Below, piece after piece: positions 1 through 7,452 of a stretch of 19,456 nt of DNA. Source of the DNA: LW40-45 sp048883105 (GTDB lineage Archaea > Asgardarchaeota > Lokiarchaeia > Sigyniarchaeales > SOKP01). The stretch spans positions 1 to 19,456 of the forward strand of contig JBHLQY010000043.1 in NCBI GenBank assembly GCA_048883105.1, in the 5' to 3' direction. Both the position numbers and the translations under genes were made by a program. Every line of letters begins with the position of its first letter. Positions within the stretch are counted from its first letter, which is position 1. The notes under the pieces were generated by a model. That model worked only from the letters and a program-made list of their open reading frames with translations, ran no database searches and had not been told where the DNA came from.

Positions 1-109
1 GTTATTGAAAGAACCTTTTGATTATAATATAGTCAAAAATTTTTTTAACTATTTATTATTAGAATTAATCATTAAGGCTAATTTAATATTTATTTTAATT
101 AAATTAAAA

Positions 110-129
110 CGATATATTTTAATATATCG
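110..129 (+). promoter_or_regulatory. TATA region of tRNA-Ile, palindromic
   Basis: The AT-rich block forms an inverted repeat with arms CGATATAT and ATATATCG around TTTA. It is centred about 24 bp before the first base of the tRNA, where an archaeal TATA box belongs. The dyad may be no more than a symmetric TATA box. Confidence 0.55.
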
Positions 130-143
130 TGGGGCAACGTTGC

Positions 144-220
144 GCGGAGGTGGCTTAGCCTGGTATAGCGCACGGCTGATAACCGTGAGGTCGGGGGTTC
201 GAAGCCCCCTCTCCGCACCA
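144..220 (+). tRNA. tRNA-Ile (anticodon GAT), CCA encoded
   Basis: The cloverleaf can be read directly. The acceptor arm GCGGAGG pairs with TCTCCGC, closing with one G-T wobble. The anticodon stem CACGG/CCGTG holds the loop CTGATAA, giving anticodon GAT and hence isoleucine. The T-arm is GGGGG-TTCGAAG-CCCCC. The discriminator is A and CCA is encoded at 218-220. There is no intron. The gene is GC-rich against its AT-rich flanks and stands alone behind its own TATA element. Confidence 0.97.
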
Positions 221-448
221 AAGATCCAATCTCTAATATAAAAAGACCAGATTCTCACCACAATCACCTAATTAATCATTTTTTTCGATCTAGAAACTTA
301 TCCAGTGATCCCTTTGAGAGTCTTTGTTTCCATGTGGTATTAGGATCCAAGGAAACACTAAAAATTATTACTCTGTATTTTCTTAAAAATGATCCTTTTC
401 ACAATTATACAAAATCATAAATATTTCGAACTCTAAAGGGATAAAGAT
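221..448. other. Intergenic stretch with nested short inverted repeats
   Basis: I see no convincing gene here. Two short inverted repeats interleave: GATCC (308-312) with GGATC (343-347), and GTTTCC (326-331) with GGAAAC (351-356). If transcribed they could form a small pseudoknot, but the arms are short enough to be chance. A TATA-like element near 416-425 and AAGGG before 449 probably belong to the next gene. Confidence 0.3.
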
Positions 449-742
449 ATGATCATCAATGAAAAAAGTAAAAAATATATCATTGAAGATTTATTAGGAT
501 CAAAAGCTAGAATTAAAATTCTAAAAACTCTGGCGTTAAATGACGAATTAAATATCTCGCTAATTATTTCTAAAACGAAATTAAACCATTCCAATGTCTT
601 AAAGCATTTAAATCTTTTAAAATCATTTAATTTAATCCAAGAAAAGAAATTTGGTCGAATTAAAATTTATAGATATAAAACAGAAAATCTTAAAGCAAAG
701 ATTTTAAAAAACTTCATAGAAATCTGGGAAAAAGATTATTAA
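449..742 (+). CDS. Winged-helix (ArsR-like) transcriptional regulator
   Basis: A 97-residue protein consisting of almost one winged helix-turn-helix domain. Residues 10-30 (IIEDLLGSKARIKILKTLAL) are the opening helix typical of ArsR/MarR-like archaeal regulators. About 35-60 is the helix-turn-helix, with recognition helix around HSNVLKHLNLLKSF. About 61-77 (LIQEKKFGRIKIYRY) forms the wing hairpin. A short helix follows. There are no metal-site cysteines and no ligand domain, so it probably works as a dimeric DNA-binding protein of unknown target. The ATG start has AAGGGATAAAG upstream and a TATA-like CATAAATATT about 30 bp before it. It appears monocistronic. Confidence 0.75.
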   Translation: MIINEKSKKYIIEDLLGSKARIKILKTLALNDELNISLIISKTKLNHSNVLKHLNLLKSFNLIQEKKFGRIKIYRYKTENLKAKILKNFIEIWEKDY

Positions 743-844
743 ATTTTTATAAAAAAAATAAAAATTCAATCTCAAACATATAAAATTTTAAATTTAAGAA
801 TTTTTATTTTATTAATGAACTTTAACAATTCTATAATGTGAAAA

Positions 845-1228
845 ATGGAGATTGAAAAAAAAAGAGAGACTTCGTGGAAAATTCAATTAAAAAACACAGA
901 AGACTCCATAGAAATAACTTCTGTAGAAATTAGTGGTGAAGTCAAACTAATTAAGCTTGGTCTAATGAATGATGATAAATCTGTTAAAGTTGAAATGAAA
1001 AAAGAAGAGTTTTTCAAATTTCTTTCTCTAATATCTGCATTTAAAGATGTGGTTATTGGAGAAGAGTCAATATTATTAGAAAGTGAGTTAAATATAATTG
1101 AAGATAACTCGCAAGAAGTTCAAGAATATTCAGAAAGAAAAGACGAACCCTATCAAATAAACTCAGAAGAATCAATTAAAAAAGACGAGAGAGACGAATT
1201 AAACCCAGAAGAATGGGACCCTTGGTAA
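845..1228 (+). CDS. Small beta-rich protein with acidic tail; possible ssDNA-binding protein
   Basis: I do not recognise a named family for this 127-residue protein. Residues 9-50 read as several beta strands (SWKIQLKN, SIEITSVEIS, EVKLIKLGL, SVKVEM). Residues 52-70 (KKEEFFKFLSLISAFKDVV) form an amphipathic helix. This strand-strand-strand-strand-helix order resembles PC4/Whirly-type single-stranded nucleic-acid-binding domains. After residue 75 the chain becomes disordered and rich in Glu, Asp, Ser and Lys, ending in NPEEWDPW. An acidic tail with an aromatic/proline tip is the plan of bacterial SSB proteins, whose tip recruits partners. That function is inference; the layout is seen. The stop lies 10 bp from the stop of the convergent V4R gene. 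Confidence 0.6.
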   Translation: MEIEKKRETSWKIQLKNTEDSIEITSVEISGEVKLIKLGLMNDDKSVKVEMKKEEFFKFLSLISAFKDVVIGEESILLESELNIIEDNSQEVQEYSERKDEPYQINSEESIKKDERDELNPEEWDPW

Positions 1229-1238
1229 CTAGAACTAT

Positions 1239-1739
1239 TTAGCTTATTTTATTGATTTGATATTCACAAATTTTTAAGTCAGAATTTTCAAGACAACAAT
1301 TTGGTTCTAATACAGATACTCGATACAATGCAAACTCCCCAAAACCAGATAATAGACCATTAATAAAATAACAAAAAGATTTTGATCTATTTTCTAACAC
1401 AGAAGAAATATTGTGATGAAGTTCTATAACTATTAAATCCTCTGATATTTTTTTAGGAACAAAACGACCCCACCCTTGATTACTTATTACATTACAAAAC
1501 TGATTAACTAAATCATCTAAAGTTTTTGGTTTTAGATTTTCTTCCCATTTTTGTATTAAGGTCCAACCTGCTTTTTTTCCTAACCAAACTAATAATGATT
1601 TTACACCTTCACCGTAAATTGATGATAGAATATCAATTACTTGGGGGGGAAAGAAAACAAAACGATCATTAAATAATTCAAACTTACCCTTATTATATTT
1701 TAAACCTTTTAATTTTAAGGTTCTCATAATTATAATCAT
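1239..1739 (-). CDS. V4R (4-vinyl reductase) domain protein
   Basis: A 166-residue single-domain protein. Residues 22-31 (LFNDRFVFFP) open the V4R fold. The middle (about 40-65, GEGVKSLLVWLGKKAGW) carries the helix near the ligand pocket. The C-terminal part has the family ending: FINGLLSGFGEF (125-136), then EPNCCLENSDLKICEYQI (145-162), with cysteines 148, 149 and 158 where V4R proteins usually hold their conserved Cys pair. V4R domains bind small hydrophobic ligands or metals and share a fold with TRAPP Bet3 subunits. The ligand here is unknown. A second in-frame ATG at 1727 could be the true start. It faces the 845-1228 gene tail to tail. Confidence 0.78.
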   Translation of the reverse strand: MIIIMRTLKLKGLKYNKGKFELFNDRFVFFPPQVIDILSSIYGEGVKSLLVWLGKKAGWTLIQKWEENLKPKTLDDLVNQFCNVISNQGWGRFVPKKISEDLIVIELHHNISSVLENRSKSFCYFINGLLSGFGEFALYRVSVLEPNCCLENSDLKICEYQINKIS

Positions 1740-1911
1740 TAATTTTTTATTATTTAATCTTTTCTAGCTAAGATTATTTCATCCAACACACATATTCATT
1801 TAAAATGAAATCTTGCTAGAATTTAATCAGATTAAGTAATCCATCTTTAACATTTTAAAAAAATTTAATTATCTTAAAAAATTCATAATTTTAAAGTCTA
1901 AGTGATTATTT
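1740..1911. promoter_or_regulatory. Divergent promoter region, V4R gene and uL3 operon
   Basis: This AT-rich 172-bp gap separates divergent genes. On the minus strand TTAAATAAT lies about 15-20 bp before the V4R start. On the plus strand AATTCATAATTTTAAAG precedes uL3. The GTGAT at 1902-1906, 6 nt before the uL3 ATG, matches the end of an archaeal Shine-Dalgarno. Confidence 0.4.
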
Positions 1912-2931
1912 ATGGGTCATCGGAAAAAGCATGCACCGAGACATGGATCATTAGCATTTCTTCCAAGAAAAAGAGCAAAATCAATTAAAGGGCGAATTAG
2001 ACATTGGTTTGATACCTCAGATGAAATTAATTTTCTTGGATTTGCTGGTTTTAAAGCCGGTATGACCCATATTATGTATATTGAAGATCAAAAAAATAGT
2101 CCTTATTATGGAAAAGAATTAATGAAACCAGTCACTATAATTGAAGTTCCTCCTCTCCTCTTAATTGGTGTGAGAATTTATAGTAGAGATGATTATGGGA
2201 AATATGTTCTTGGAGAAATATTCACAAAAGAAATTAGTAATTATTTGCCTCGCAAAATTAACATTCCAAACTTGGAAAGTTATAACTTTAACGAAATCAA
2301 GGAAGATTTGATGAATAAAATAAATCAATCAACTGAAGTTAGAGGCATTTTTCAAACTCAACCTTACGAAACATCATTACCTAGAAAAAAACCAGATATA
2401 ATTGAAATCAAAGTAAATTCAATAAAAAATCCAATCGAAGAATTCAAGTTTGCTCTCGAACACTTAGGAAAAGAAATGAGAGTCCGAGACGTTTTAACTG
2501 AAGGAGATTTAATTGATGTAATTGCTGTAACAAAAGGAAAAGGATTTCAAGGTCCTGTTAAAAGATTTGGGATAAAGATTTTAACCAGAAAAAACAATAA
2601 AATTAAACGAGCTGTAGCGTGTATAGGACCTTGGCATCCTGCCAGAGTCCTTTATACTGTACCGCGCCCAGGGCAATTAGGATTTCATCAAAGAACTGAA
2701 TATCATAAAAGAATTATGCAAATTGGTGAAAATGAGGAAGAAATTAATCCTAAAGGGGGATTAATTAATTATGGAAGAATTAAAGGAGATTATCTTTTAA
2801 TTTTAGGATCTGTGCCCGGACCAAAAAAAAGATTAATTAGATTAAGAAAAACCATTCGGCCATTAAAATCATTTGAAGTTAAATCTCCAGAAATTACTTT
2901 TATAAATAGAGAAAGCCAACAGAGAAAATAA
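1912..2931 (+). CDS. rpl3: Large-subunit ribosomal protein uL3
   Basis: uL3 is an early-assembling 50S protein whose extension reaches the peptidyl-transferase centre. At 339 residues it matches archaeal/eukaryotic L3 length rather than the shorter bacterial form. Diagnostic stretches are the basic N-terminus HRKKHAPRHGSLAFLPRKRA (residues 3-22), VTKGKGFQGPVKRFGIK in the core loop, and HPARVLYTVPRPGQLGFHQR in the central extension. It starts at ATG with GTGAT 6 nt upstream and heads the uL3-uL4-uL23 operon, with 13 bp before uL4. Nothing looks truncated. Confidence 0.97.
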   Translation: MGHRKKHAPRHGSLAFLPRKRAKSIKGRIRHWFDTSDEINFLGFAGFKAGMTHIMYIEDQKNSPYYGKELMKPVTIIEVPPLLLIGVRIYSRDDYGKYVLGEIFTKEISNYLPRKINIPNLESYNFNEIKEDLMNKINQSTEVRGIFQTQPYETSLPRKKPDIIEIKVNSIKNPIEEFKFALEHLGKEMRVRDVLTEGDLIDVIAVTKGKGFQGPVKRFGIKILTRKNNKIKRAVACIGPWHPARVLYTVPRPGQLGFHQRTEYHKRIMQIGENEEEINPKGGLINYGRIKGDYLLILGSVPGPKKRLIRLRKTIRPLKSFEVKSPEITFINRESQQRK

Positions 2932-2944
2932 TTCTGATATTATT

Positions 2945-3736
2945 ATGGAAACAATAAATGTTTACGGTTTGGATGGGAAGAAAAAAGGTCTAATTGAAAA
3001 ACCTGAGATATTTAATTTCAAACCGAGAAAAGATATTATAGAGAAAGCTATTGAGATTATTCAAAGTAATAAGAAACAAATTCAGGGGAGAGACAAAAGA
3101 GCAGGATTAAGAAATACAGCAGAGAGCTGGGGAACTGGACATGGAATGTCAAGAGCACCCAGACTTAAAGGCTCAGGATATACTACAGCAAGAAATGTCG
3201 GTAGAGTCCCTTTTGCTAAAGGGGGTAGAAGAGCTCATCCTATTAAAAACGAAAAAAATATAACAAAAAAAATGAATAAAAAAACTCGTGAACTTTCAAT
3301 AATATCTGCTATATCTGCTTCCGGAACCGCTTCATGGGTTCATAAAAGGGGACATAAAATCCAACAGATTCCTGAGATTCCTCTAGTCGTGGATGATAAA
3401 ATTCAAACAATTAAAAAAACTGAACAAATTTACTCAATATTAAATGCTTTAGGATTTAATGAGGAATTGATAAAAGTGAAAAAAAGTAAAAAAATTAGAG
3501 CCGGGAAAGGAAAGAGAAGAGGCCGCAAATATAAACGAAGAAAAGGAATTCTAATTGTCATAAAAGACGATTATGGAATAGCAAAATCTTCACGAAATAT
3601 TCCTGGAACTGAAATTATTAATGTGGACAATCTGTCGATTGATAGATTAGCCCCAGGAGGAGTGGCGGGAAGATTAATCATTTGGACTCAATCAGCCATT
3701 AATGAGTTGAACAATAAATTCAAGGCGGTAATCTAG
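2945..3736 (+). CDS. rpl4: Large-subunit ribosomal protein uL4
   Basis: uL4 lines the ribosomal exit tunnel. The 263-residue length is typical of archaeal L4 (also called L1e). The tunnel loop is clear: RAGLRNTAESWGTGHGMSRA (about residues 52-71), then LKGSGYTTARNVGRVPFAKGGRRAHP. A lysine/arginine-rich run follows (KSKKIRAGKGKRRGRKYKRR), and the C-terminal LAPGGVAGRLIIWTQSAI matches the conserved archaeal end. The ATG start is 13 bp after uL3, and its stop is one base before the TTG start of uL23, suggesting coupled translation. Confidence 0.97.
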   Translation: METINVYGLDGKKKGLIEKPEIFNFKPRKDIIEKAIEIIQSNKKQIQGRDKRAGLRNTAESWGTGHGMSRAPRLKGSGYTTARNVGRVPFAKGGRRAHPIKNEKNITKKMNKKTRELSIISAISASGTASWVHKRGHKIQQIPEIPLVVDDKIQTIKKTEQIYSILNALGFNEELIKVKKSKKIRAGKGKRRGRKYKRRKGILIVIKDDYGIAKSSRNIPGTEIINVDNLSIDRLAPGGVAGRLIIWTQSAINELNNKFKAVI

Positions 3737-3737
3737 A

Positions 3738-4001
3738 TTGGAGACATATTACAAAATAATTAAAAGACCATTAATTACAGAAAAAACATTTGATCTAATT
3801 GAACATGAGAATAAATTAGTTTTTATTGTTGACAGACTAGCAAACAAAAGCCAAATAAAGCGCGCAATTGAAAAACTCTATAAAGTAAAAGTTATAAAAG
3901 TTAATACATTAATCACAGCTACAGGAGAGAAAAAGGCATTTGTTAAATTGCATCCAGACAACTCTGCTCAAGAAATCTCCATTGATCTGGGTGTTTTTTA
4001 A
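3738..4001 (+). CDS. rpl23: Large-subunit ribosomal protein uL23 (TTG start)
   Basis: uL23 sits at the tunnel exit and docks SRP and the translocon. The 87-residue protein has the family opening KIIKRPLITEKTFDLIEHEN and the core RLANKSQIKRAIEKLYKVKV, followed by the beta hairpin VIKVNTLITATGEKKAFVKL. It is of normal archaeal size. The start is TTG, one base after the uL4 stop, with GGCGGT 9 bases upstream inside uL4 as a plausible ribosome binding site. In most archaea uL2, uS19, uL22 and uS3 follow; here the operon ends. Confidence 0.95.
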   Translation: METYYKIIKRPLITEKTFDLIEHENKLVFIVDRLANKSQIKRAIEKLYKVKVIKVNTLITATGEKKAFVKLHPDNSAQEISIDLGVF

Positions 4002-4026
4002 AAACTCCATTGATTTTTGAGTTTTT
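4000..4026 (+). terminator. Terminator-like hairpin ending the uL3-uL4-uL23 operon
   Basis: Arms AAAAACTC (4000-4007) and GAGTTTTT (4019-4026) form a perfect 8-bp stem with an 11-nt loop ending in five T's. The hairpin begins inside the uL23 stop codon. T-runs in the arm and loop fit archaeal oligo-U termination. This supports a real operon end here. Confidence 0.55.
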
Positions 4027-4114
4027 AGTTCTTGGCATGTTAATAATTCGAAAAAAAACTTATAAATTCCTAGCATTTTTATTTAATTAAAAAAAATTGC
4101 TATGAGTAAGAGTT
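4027..4114 (+). promoter_or_regulatory. Promoter of the GHMP kinase gene
   Basis: The block AAAAAACTTATAAATT (around 4055-4070) reads as BRE plus TATA box, placing a start of transcription near 4090, about 25 nt before the TTG start codon. It implies that the kinase is transcribed separately from the ribosomal operon. Confidence 0.5.
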
Positions 4115-5389
4115 TTGTTAAATTCTATTATAAAATTTTTACATAATTTAAATCCAGAGATTATCGTTCAAGCCCCATCAAGAATTAATTTGATAAACCC
4201 TTTAGATGCCGTTGAGGGAGATTTCTGGATGCCTTCTGTAGCTATTAATGGTAGAGAGAATCCCTTATCTGCTTTTTTCTACATAAAAAAATCAACTGGC
4301 GTAAATAGAATAAAATTTTACAAAATAAAAAAAAGTAGGGAAAATTATAACTTTGAAATAGAATATGAAGAGGAATTACTTAAGGATTTAACTGAAATAA
4401 AAAAGAAATTTACGGGAAAGTTCAAATTAATTTATGCTTGTATATATAGATTTCGCAAAACAAATTCTATTTTTTGGGACAGATTTTTAGAACAAAATTT
4501 TGAAATTGGACTTCTCACAACCATTCCTCGACAGAGTGGTTTAGGAGGTAGTGCAGCAATAATAATATCTATCCTTTATGGGTTTGCTAAATATTTTAAT
4601 TTATATAAAAGTCTTTCTTATTTTAAAGAAGCAGATTTTCCAATTAATAAAGATATAATTGCAGAAATGGCAACTAAAATTGAAGATGAAGATCTTAAAA
4701 TCACTGCTGGCTATTCAGACCGTTATGTAATAAGTAGGGGCGGTTTATGCTTTTGTTCTTACTATGGAAAATTATTTCATAAAGAGATTTCTATGGAACC
4801 ATTAGCCATTTACGATAGAATTGATAACACTTATGATATATCTGAATTACCAATAATCATTTGTTTTTCGGGATTTTTTCACGAAAGTGGAGGTGTTCAT
4901 AGTACGTTAAGAAAAAAATATTTGCGAGAGGACCCTAAAATTCTAAATCATTACGAAAAACTCGCGAAAATTGCGTGGAAATCTCGATTCGCTTTAATGA
5001 AGAGAAATTGGAGACTCTTAGGAAAATTGTTTAAAGAAAACACTAATATAATGAATCAAGTTATGAGTGAAGCCGGATTTGAGTATGGGATTGGGTTAGT
5101 AAATAATATTTTAATTAAACTAATAGAAAATCATCCCGATGTTTATGCTGCGAAATTAACGGGAGCAGGAGGAGGAGGATCTGTTTTTGCTTTAGTAAAT
5201 CCAGAAAAAATTGACAACGTATTACAAGATTGGAAGAAAAATTTGAATGAAATAATTATTAACGATAGTTTATTTAAATCTAAATTTCCATCTTATCCAC
5301 TAAAAGTAAGAACACAGCTTAAAAACGCTGAATTTTTTCGAATTAAAATAAATCATAGTGGAGTTTCTACGCTTAAAAATCTTGAATAG
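4115..5389 (+). CDS. GHMP-family sugar kinase, glucuronokinase-like
   Basis: The GHMP ATP-binding signature is clear: TTIPRQSGLGGSAAIIIS (about residues 135-152), with the glycine/serine loop GLGGSAA. A second conserved loop KLTGAGGGGSVFAL spans 347-360. The N-terminal APSRINLINPLDAVEGDFW (20-38) is the substrate-side motif of sugar kinases. The IPRQxGLxGS form of motif 2 recalls glucuronokinases and related sugar-1-phosphate kinases rather than mevalonate or homoserine kinases. A uronate or hexose 1-kinase feeding nucleotide-sugar synthesis is my best guess, but the substrate is not determined. At 424 residues it is a little long. No in-frame ATG is available upstream, so TTG at 4115 is the start. 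It stands alone behind its own promoter. Confidence 0.8.
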   Translation: MLNSIIKFLHNLNPEIIVQAPSRINLINPLDAVEGDFWMPSVAINGRENPLSAFFYIKKSTGVNRIKFYKIKKSRENYNFEIEYEEELLKDLTEIKKKFTGKFKLIYACIYRFRKTNSIFWDRFLEQNFEIGLLTTIPRQSGLGGSAAIIISILYGFAKYFNLYKSLSYFKEADFPINKDIIAEMATKIEDEDLKITAGYSDRYVISRGGLCFCSYYGKLFHKEISMEPLAIYDRIDNTYDISELPIIICFSGFFHESGGVHSTLRKKYLREDPKILNHYEKLAKIAWKSRFALMKRNWRLLGKLFKENTNIMNQVMSEAGFEYGIGLVNNILIKLIENHPDVYAAKLTGAGGGGSVFALVNPEKIDNVLQDWKKNLNEIIINDSLFKSKFPSYPLKVRTQLKNAEFFRIKINHSGVSTLKNLE

Positions 5390-5448
5390 ATAAAAAAGTT
5401 ATAATCAATTAAAGACTCTTATATTTATTAAAAAAAGGGGATTAAATA

Positions 5449-5652
5449 TTGAGTAAATTCGAACGATACAAAAAAAAGGGAGATTCTTACTATGTATATC
5501 CACATAAACATTGCAAAAAATGTGGGCAGATGATTGAAGAATCTTTAACCTATTGTCCTGAGTGTTATAAAATAATACAAGAAAAAAAGAAGAAAAAAAG
5601 ATTTAAGAGGAAAAAAGAATCTGAAAAACAAGAGGACAGCAACAAAGATTAA
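5449..5652 (+). CDS. Small zinc-ribbon protein, DUF2116-like
   Basis: A 67-residue protein with one zinc ribbon: HKHCKKCGQMIEESLTYCPECY (residues 19-40), with two CxxC knuckles. This matches the DUF2116-type ribbon common in archaea (H-x-HCxxCG, then YCPxxC). The rest is a strongly charged Lys/Arg/Glu tail, KKKKKRFKRKKESEKQEDSN. Many relatives carry a C-terminal membrane helix; this one does not. The basic tail suggests RNA or ribosome contact, which is inference. The start is TTG with GGGG 8-9 nt upstream. Its stop lies 18 bp from the stop of convergent lysK. Confidence 0.72.
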   Translation: MSKFERYKKKGDSYYVYPHKHCKKCGQMIEESLTYCPECYKIIQEKKKKKRFKRKKESEKQEDSNKD

Positions 5653-5670
5653 TAATTAATTGAATCAAAC

Positions 5671-7365
5671 TCAAAGATTTAATCTATTTAACAGCCATTC
5701 TTTATCTAATATTTTTAAAAAGGGTCCCAATTTTGGACCATTTTTTCTTCCTAAGATAATTTGATATATTGCCTCAAATAATTTTCTAGGAGGAATATTC
5801 AAATCTTCTTTAGCAATAGAAAATATTTTATTTTGTATTGAGTCAGCCTCTAATTTTTCATGATCAACTAAATAAGTTCTTAGCTTGGAAAGCCCTTTCC
5901 TTTGATTTTCGTCTAAATTATCTAATATTTTGTTGTTAATTCTTTGTGGTATCGAGAAGATATTAATTTTTCTTGAAATTTCTTTCTTTAGTTTCGTATC
6001 TTTCTCTTCTTCAATCGCCTTTTTGACTTCATTTAACCAGTTAGTTGTTTTATTAATCAATTTTTGAAATTCCTCGATCGTTATCGATTCTTCAAAGTTT
6101 TTTATATCTGTAGCTTCTTTTGCTTTTTCATACATCCTTTCCAAACTTAAAATATTTTGTATTTGAGATAGGAATATCAATAATTTTAATGGAATTTTTA
6201 TACCCTTTTTATCAGGAATCTTCCCTATTTGTGAGAGTGGAAAAATAAATTTCATATCTTCTCCTTCTCCTTTATTTTTTGAAAAATAAATCTCTTCCAT
6301 TCTTTCATAATAATCGTAATATTGAGAGAGCTCTTCGATTCTAAATGAGATATGTTTCATTGGATTAGTTCTTAAAACGATCATTCTAAAAACTTCGGGT
6401 TTTGCGATCTCAAGGTATGTCTTAGGAGTAAAAACAATACCTTTGGAAGTTTTCATATCGCGATCTCCCAATCTCAACCATTCATAAGGTATTTTTACAG
6501 GGCCTTCATATCCATAAATTTCTTGACATAATTCTAAGCCAGTATCATATGATCCTCCTTTCACACTGTGATCTTTACCTGCTGGCTCACAAGTCGTTCT
6601 ATAAATGGACCATTTAGCCGGCCAATCAACGCGCCAATTTAATTTTAATCTGCCACTATCGATTGTCAATTCACCTGCATTTCCACATGCAGAACATATA
6701 TAAGTAACTTTTTGTTTGCTCTTAATGTATTTTAATACTCTGTTCGGTTTAATCGAACCATCCTTATCAATGGATTGAATTTTGTCACACTCTTCGCATA
6801 TTGCCATTACTGGCATCCATTTTTCTTGCATTTTTAAGAAGTTAGCTCTTTGAAACTCGTCTAAAGTAGGTAGAATATATTTCCTTAGTATTTTTTTGAT
6901 TTTATCCGAATTCTCGAGTGCTATTTTAATCTTATCTATCATCTCTTTTGTTTGATATAGTTCATGTGACCAAATTACTTCTGTTTTTATCCCAAAATCT
7001 TTAAATGTAGAAATTAATTCATTTCCAAAATGATGAGCATAGCTTTTACAGCCACATTCATCAAATGGGCATGGAATAAAAGAGAATGGTTTCCCTCTAT
7101 GTTTTGTTTGAAATTTTTTATCAATGTATTCAGGAAACCTTTTAGCGGCATCTAAACTATCTAAAAATAAAAAAAACCTTATATTTTCTCCTTTTTTCTC
7201 AAAAATTCTTCTTAATGCATCGCATATTATAATCTCTCTTAAAAATCCAATGTGGATGTGTCCAGAAGGTGTTTTTCCAGTAGCTAATGTTATTAATGAT
7301 TCTTTTCTTTCTGATATTTCCTCAACTATATTTTCTAACCAATGAACAGATGATTCTTCATTCAA
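5671..7365 (-). CDS. lysK: Lysyl-tRNA synthetase, class I
   Basis: Charges tRNA-Lys with lysine using ATP. It is the class I enzyme found in most archaea, not the class II form. The HIGH-type motif is PSGHIHIG (residues 33-40) and the KMSKS-type motif is MKTSKG (304-309). Between them lie zinc-binding cysteines 99, 104, 106, then 190, 193, 224 and 227, and the conserved block WRVDWPAKW (244-252). After about 380 comes the alpha-helical anticodon-binding region. At 564 residues it is slightly longer than many. No in-frame ATG fits the N-terminus, so TTG is used, with GTGA 7 nt upstream. It diverges from ABCE1 across 87 bp. Confidence 0.95.
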   Translation of the reverse strand: MNEESSVHWLENIVEEISERKESLITLATGKTPSGHIHIGFLREIIICDALRRIFEKKGENIRFFLFLDSLDAAKRFPEYIDKKFQTKHRGKPFSFIPCPFDECGCKSYAHHFGNELISTFKDFGIKTEVIWSHELYQTKEMIDKIKIALENSDKIKKILRKYILPTLDEFQRANFLKMQEKWMPVMAICEECDKIQSIDKDGSIKPNRVLKYIKSKQKVTYICSACGNAGELTIDSGRLKLNWRVDWPAKWSIYRTTCEPAGKDHSVKGGSYDTGLELCQEIYGYEGPVKIPYEWLRLGDRDMKTSKGIVFTPKTYLEIAKPEVFRMIVLRTNPMKHISFRIEELSQYYDYYERMEEIYFSKNKGEGEDMKFIFPLSQIGKIPDKKGIKIPLKLLIFLSQIQNILSLERMYEKAKEATDIKNFEESITIEEFQKLINKTTNWLNEVKKAIEEEKDTKLKKEISRKINIFSIPQRINNKILDNLDENQRKGLSKLRTYLVDHEKLEADSIQNKIFSIAKEDLNIPPRKLFEAIYQIILGRKNGPKLGPFLKILDKEWLLNRLNL

Positions 7366-7452
7366 AATTTTCTCACTATATAGCAGAATCTTTATTAAAT
7401 TAGTGAATACATTTATTTATCATTTATTATTTTAGATATTAGTGAAAAAATA
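7366..7452. promoter_or_regulatory. Divergent promoter, lysK and ABCE1
   Basis: The 87-bp AT-rich spacer serves two translation genes transcribed apart. The plus strand has ATTTATTTATCATTTATTA, a TATA-like run 30-45 bp before ABCE1. The minus strand has CTATATAG just before lysK. Each start codon is preceded by GTGA at 7 nt: 7442-7445 for ABCE1, and the complement of 7373-7376 for lysK. Confidence 0.45.

Noticed and set aside
5..267. Open frames on both strands over the first 267 bp
   Set aside because: They run through the tRNA-Ile gene and have no recognisable protein content.
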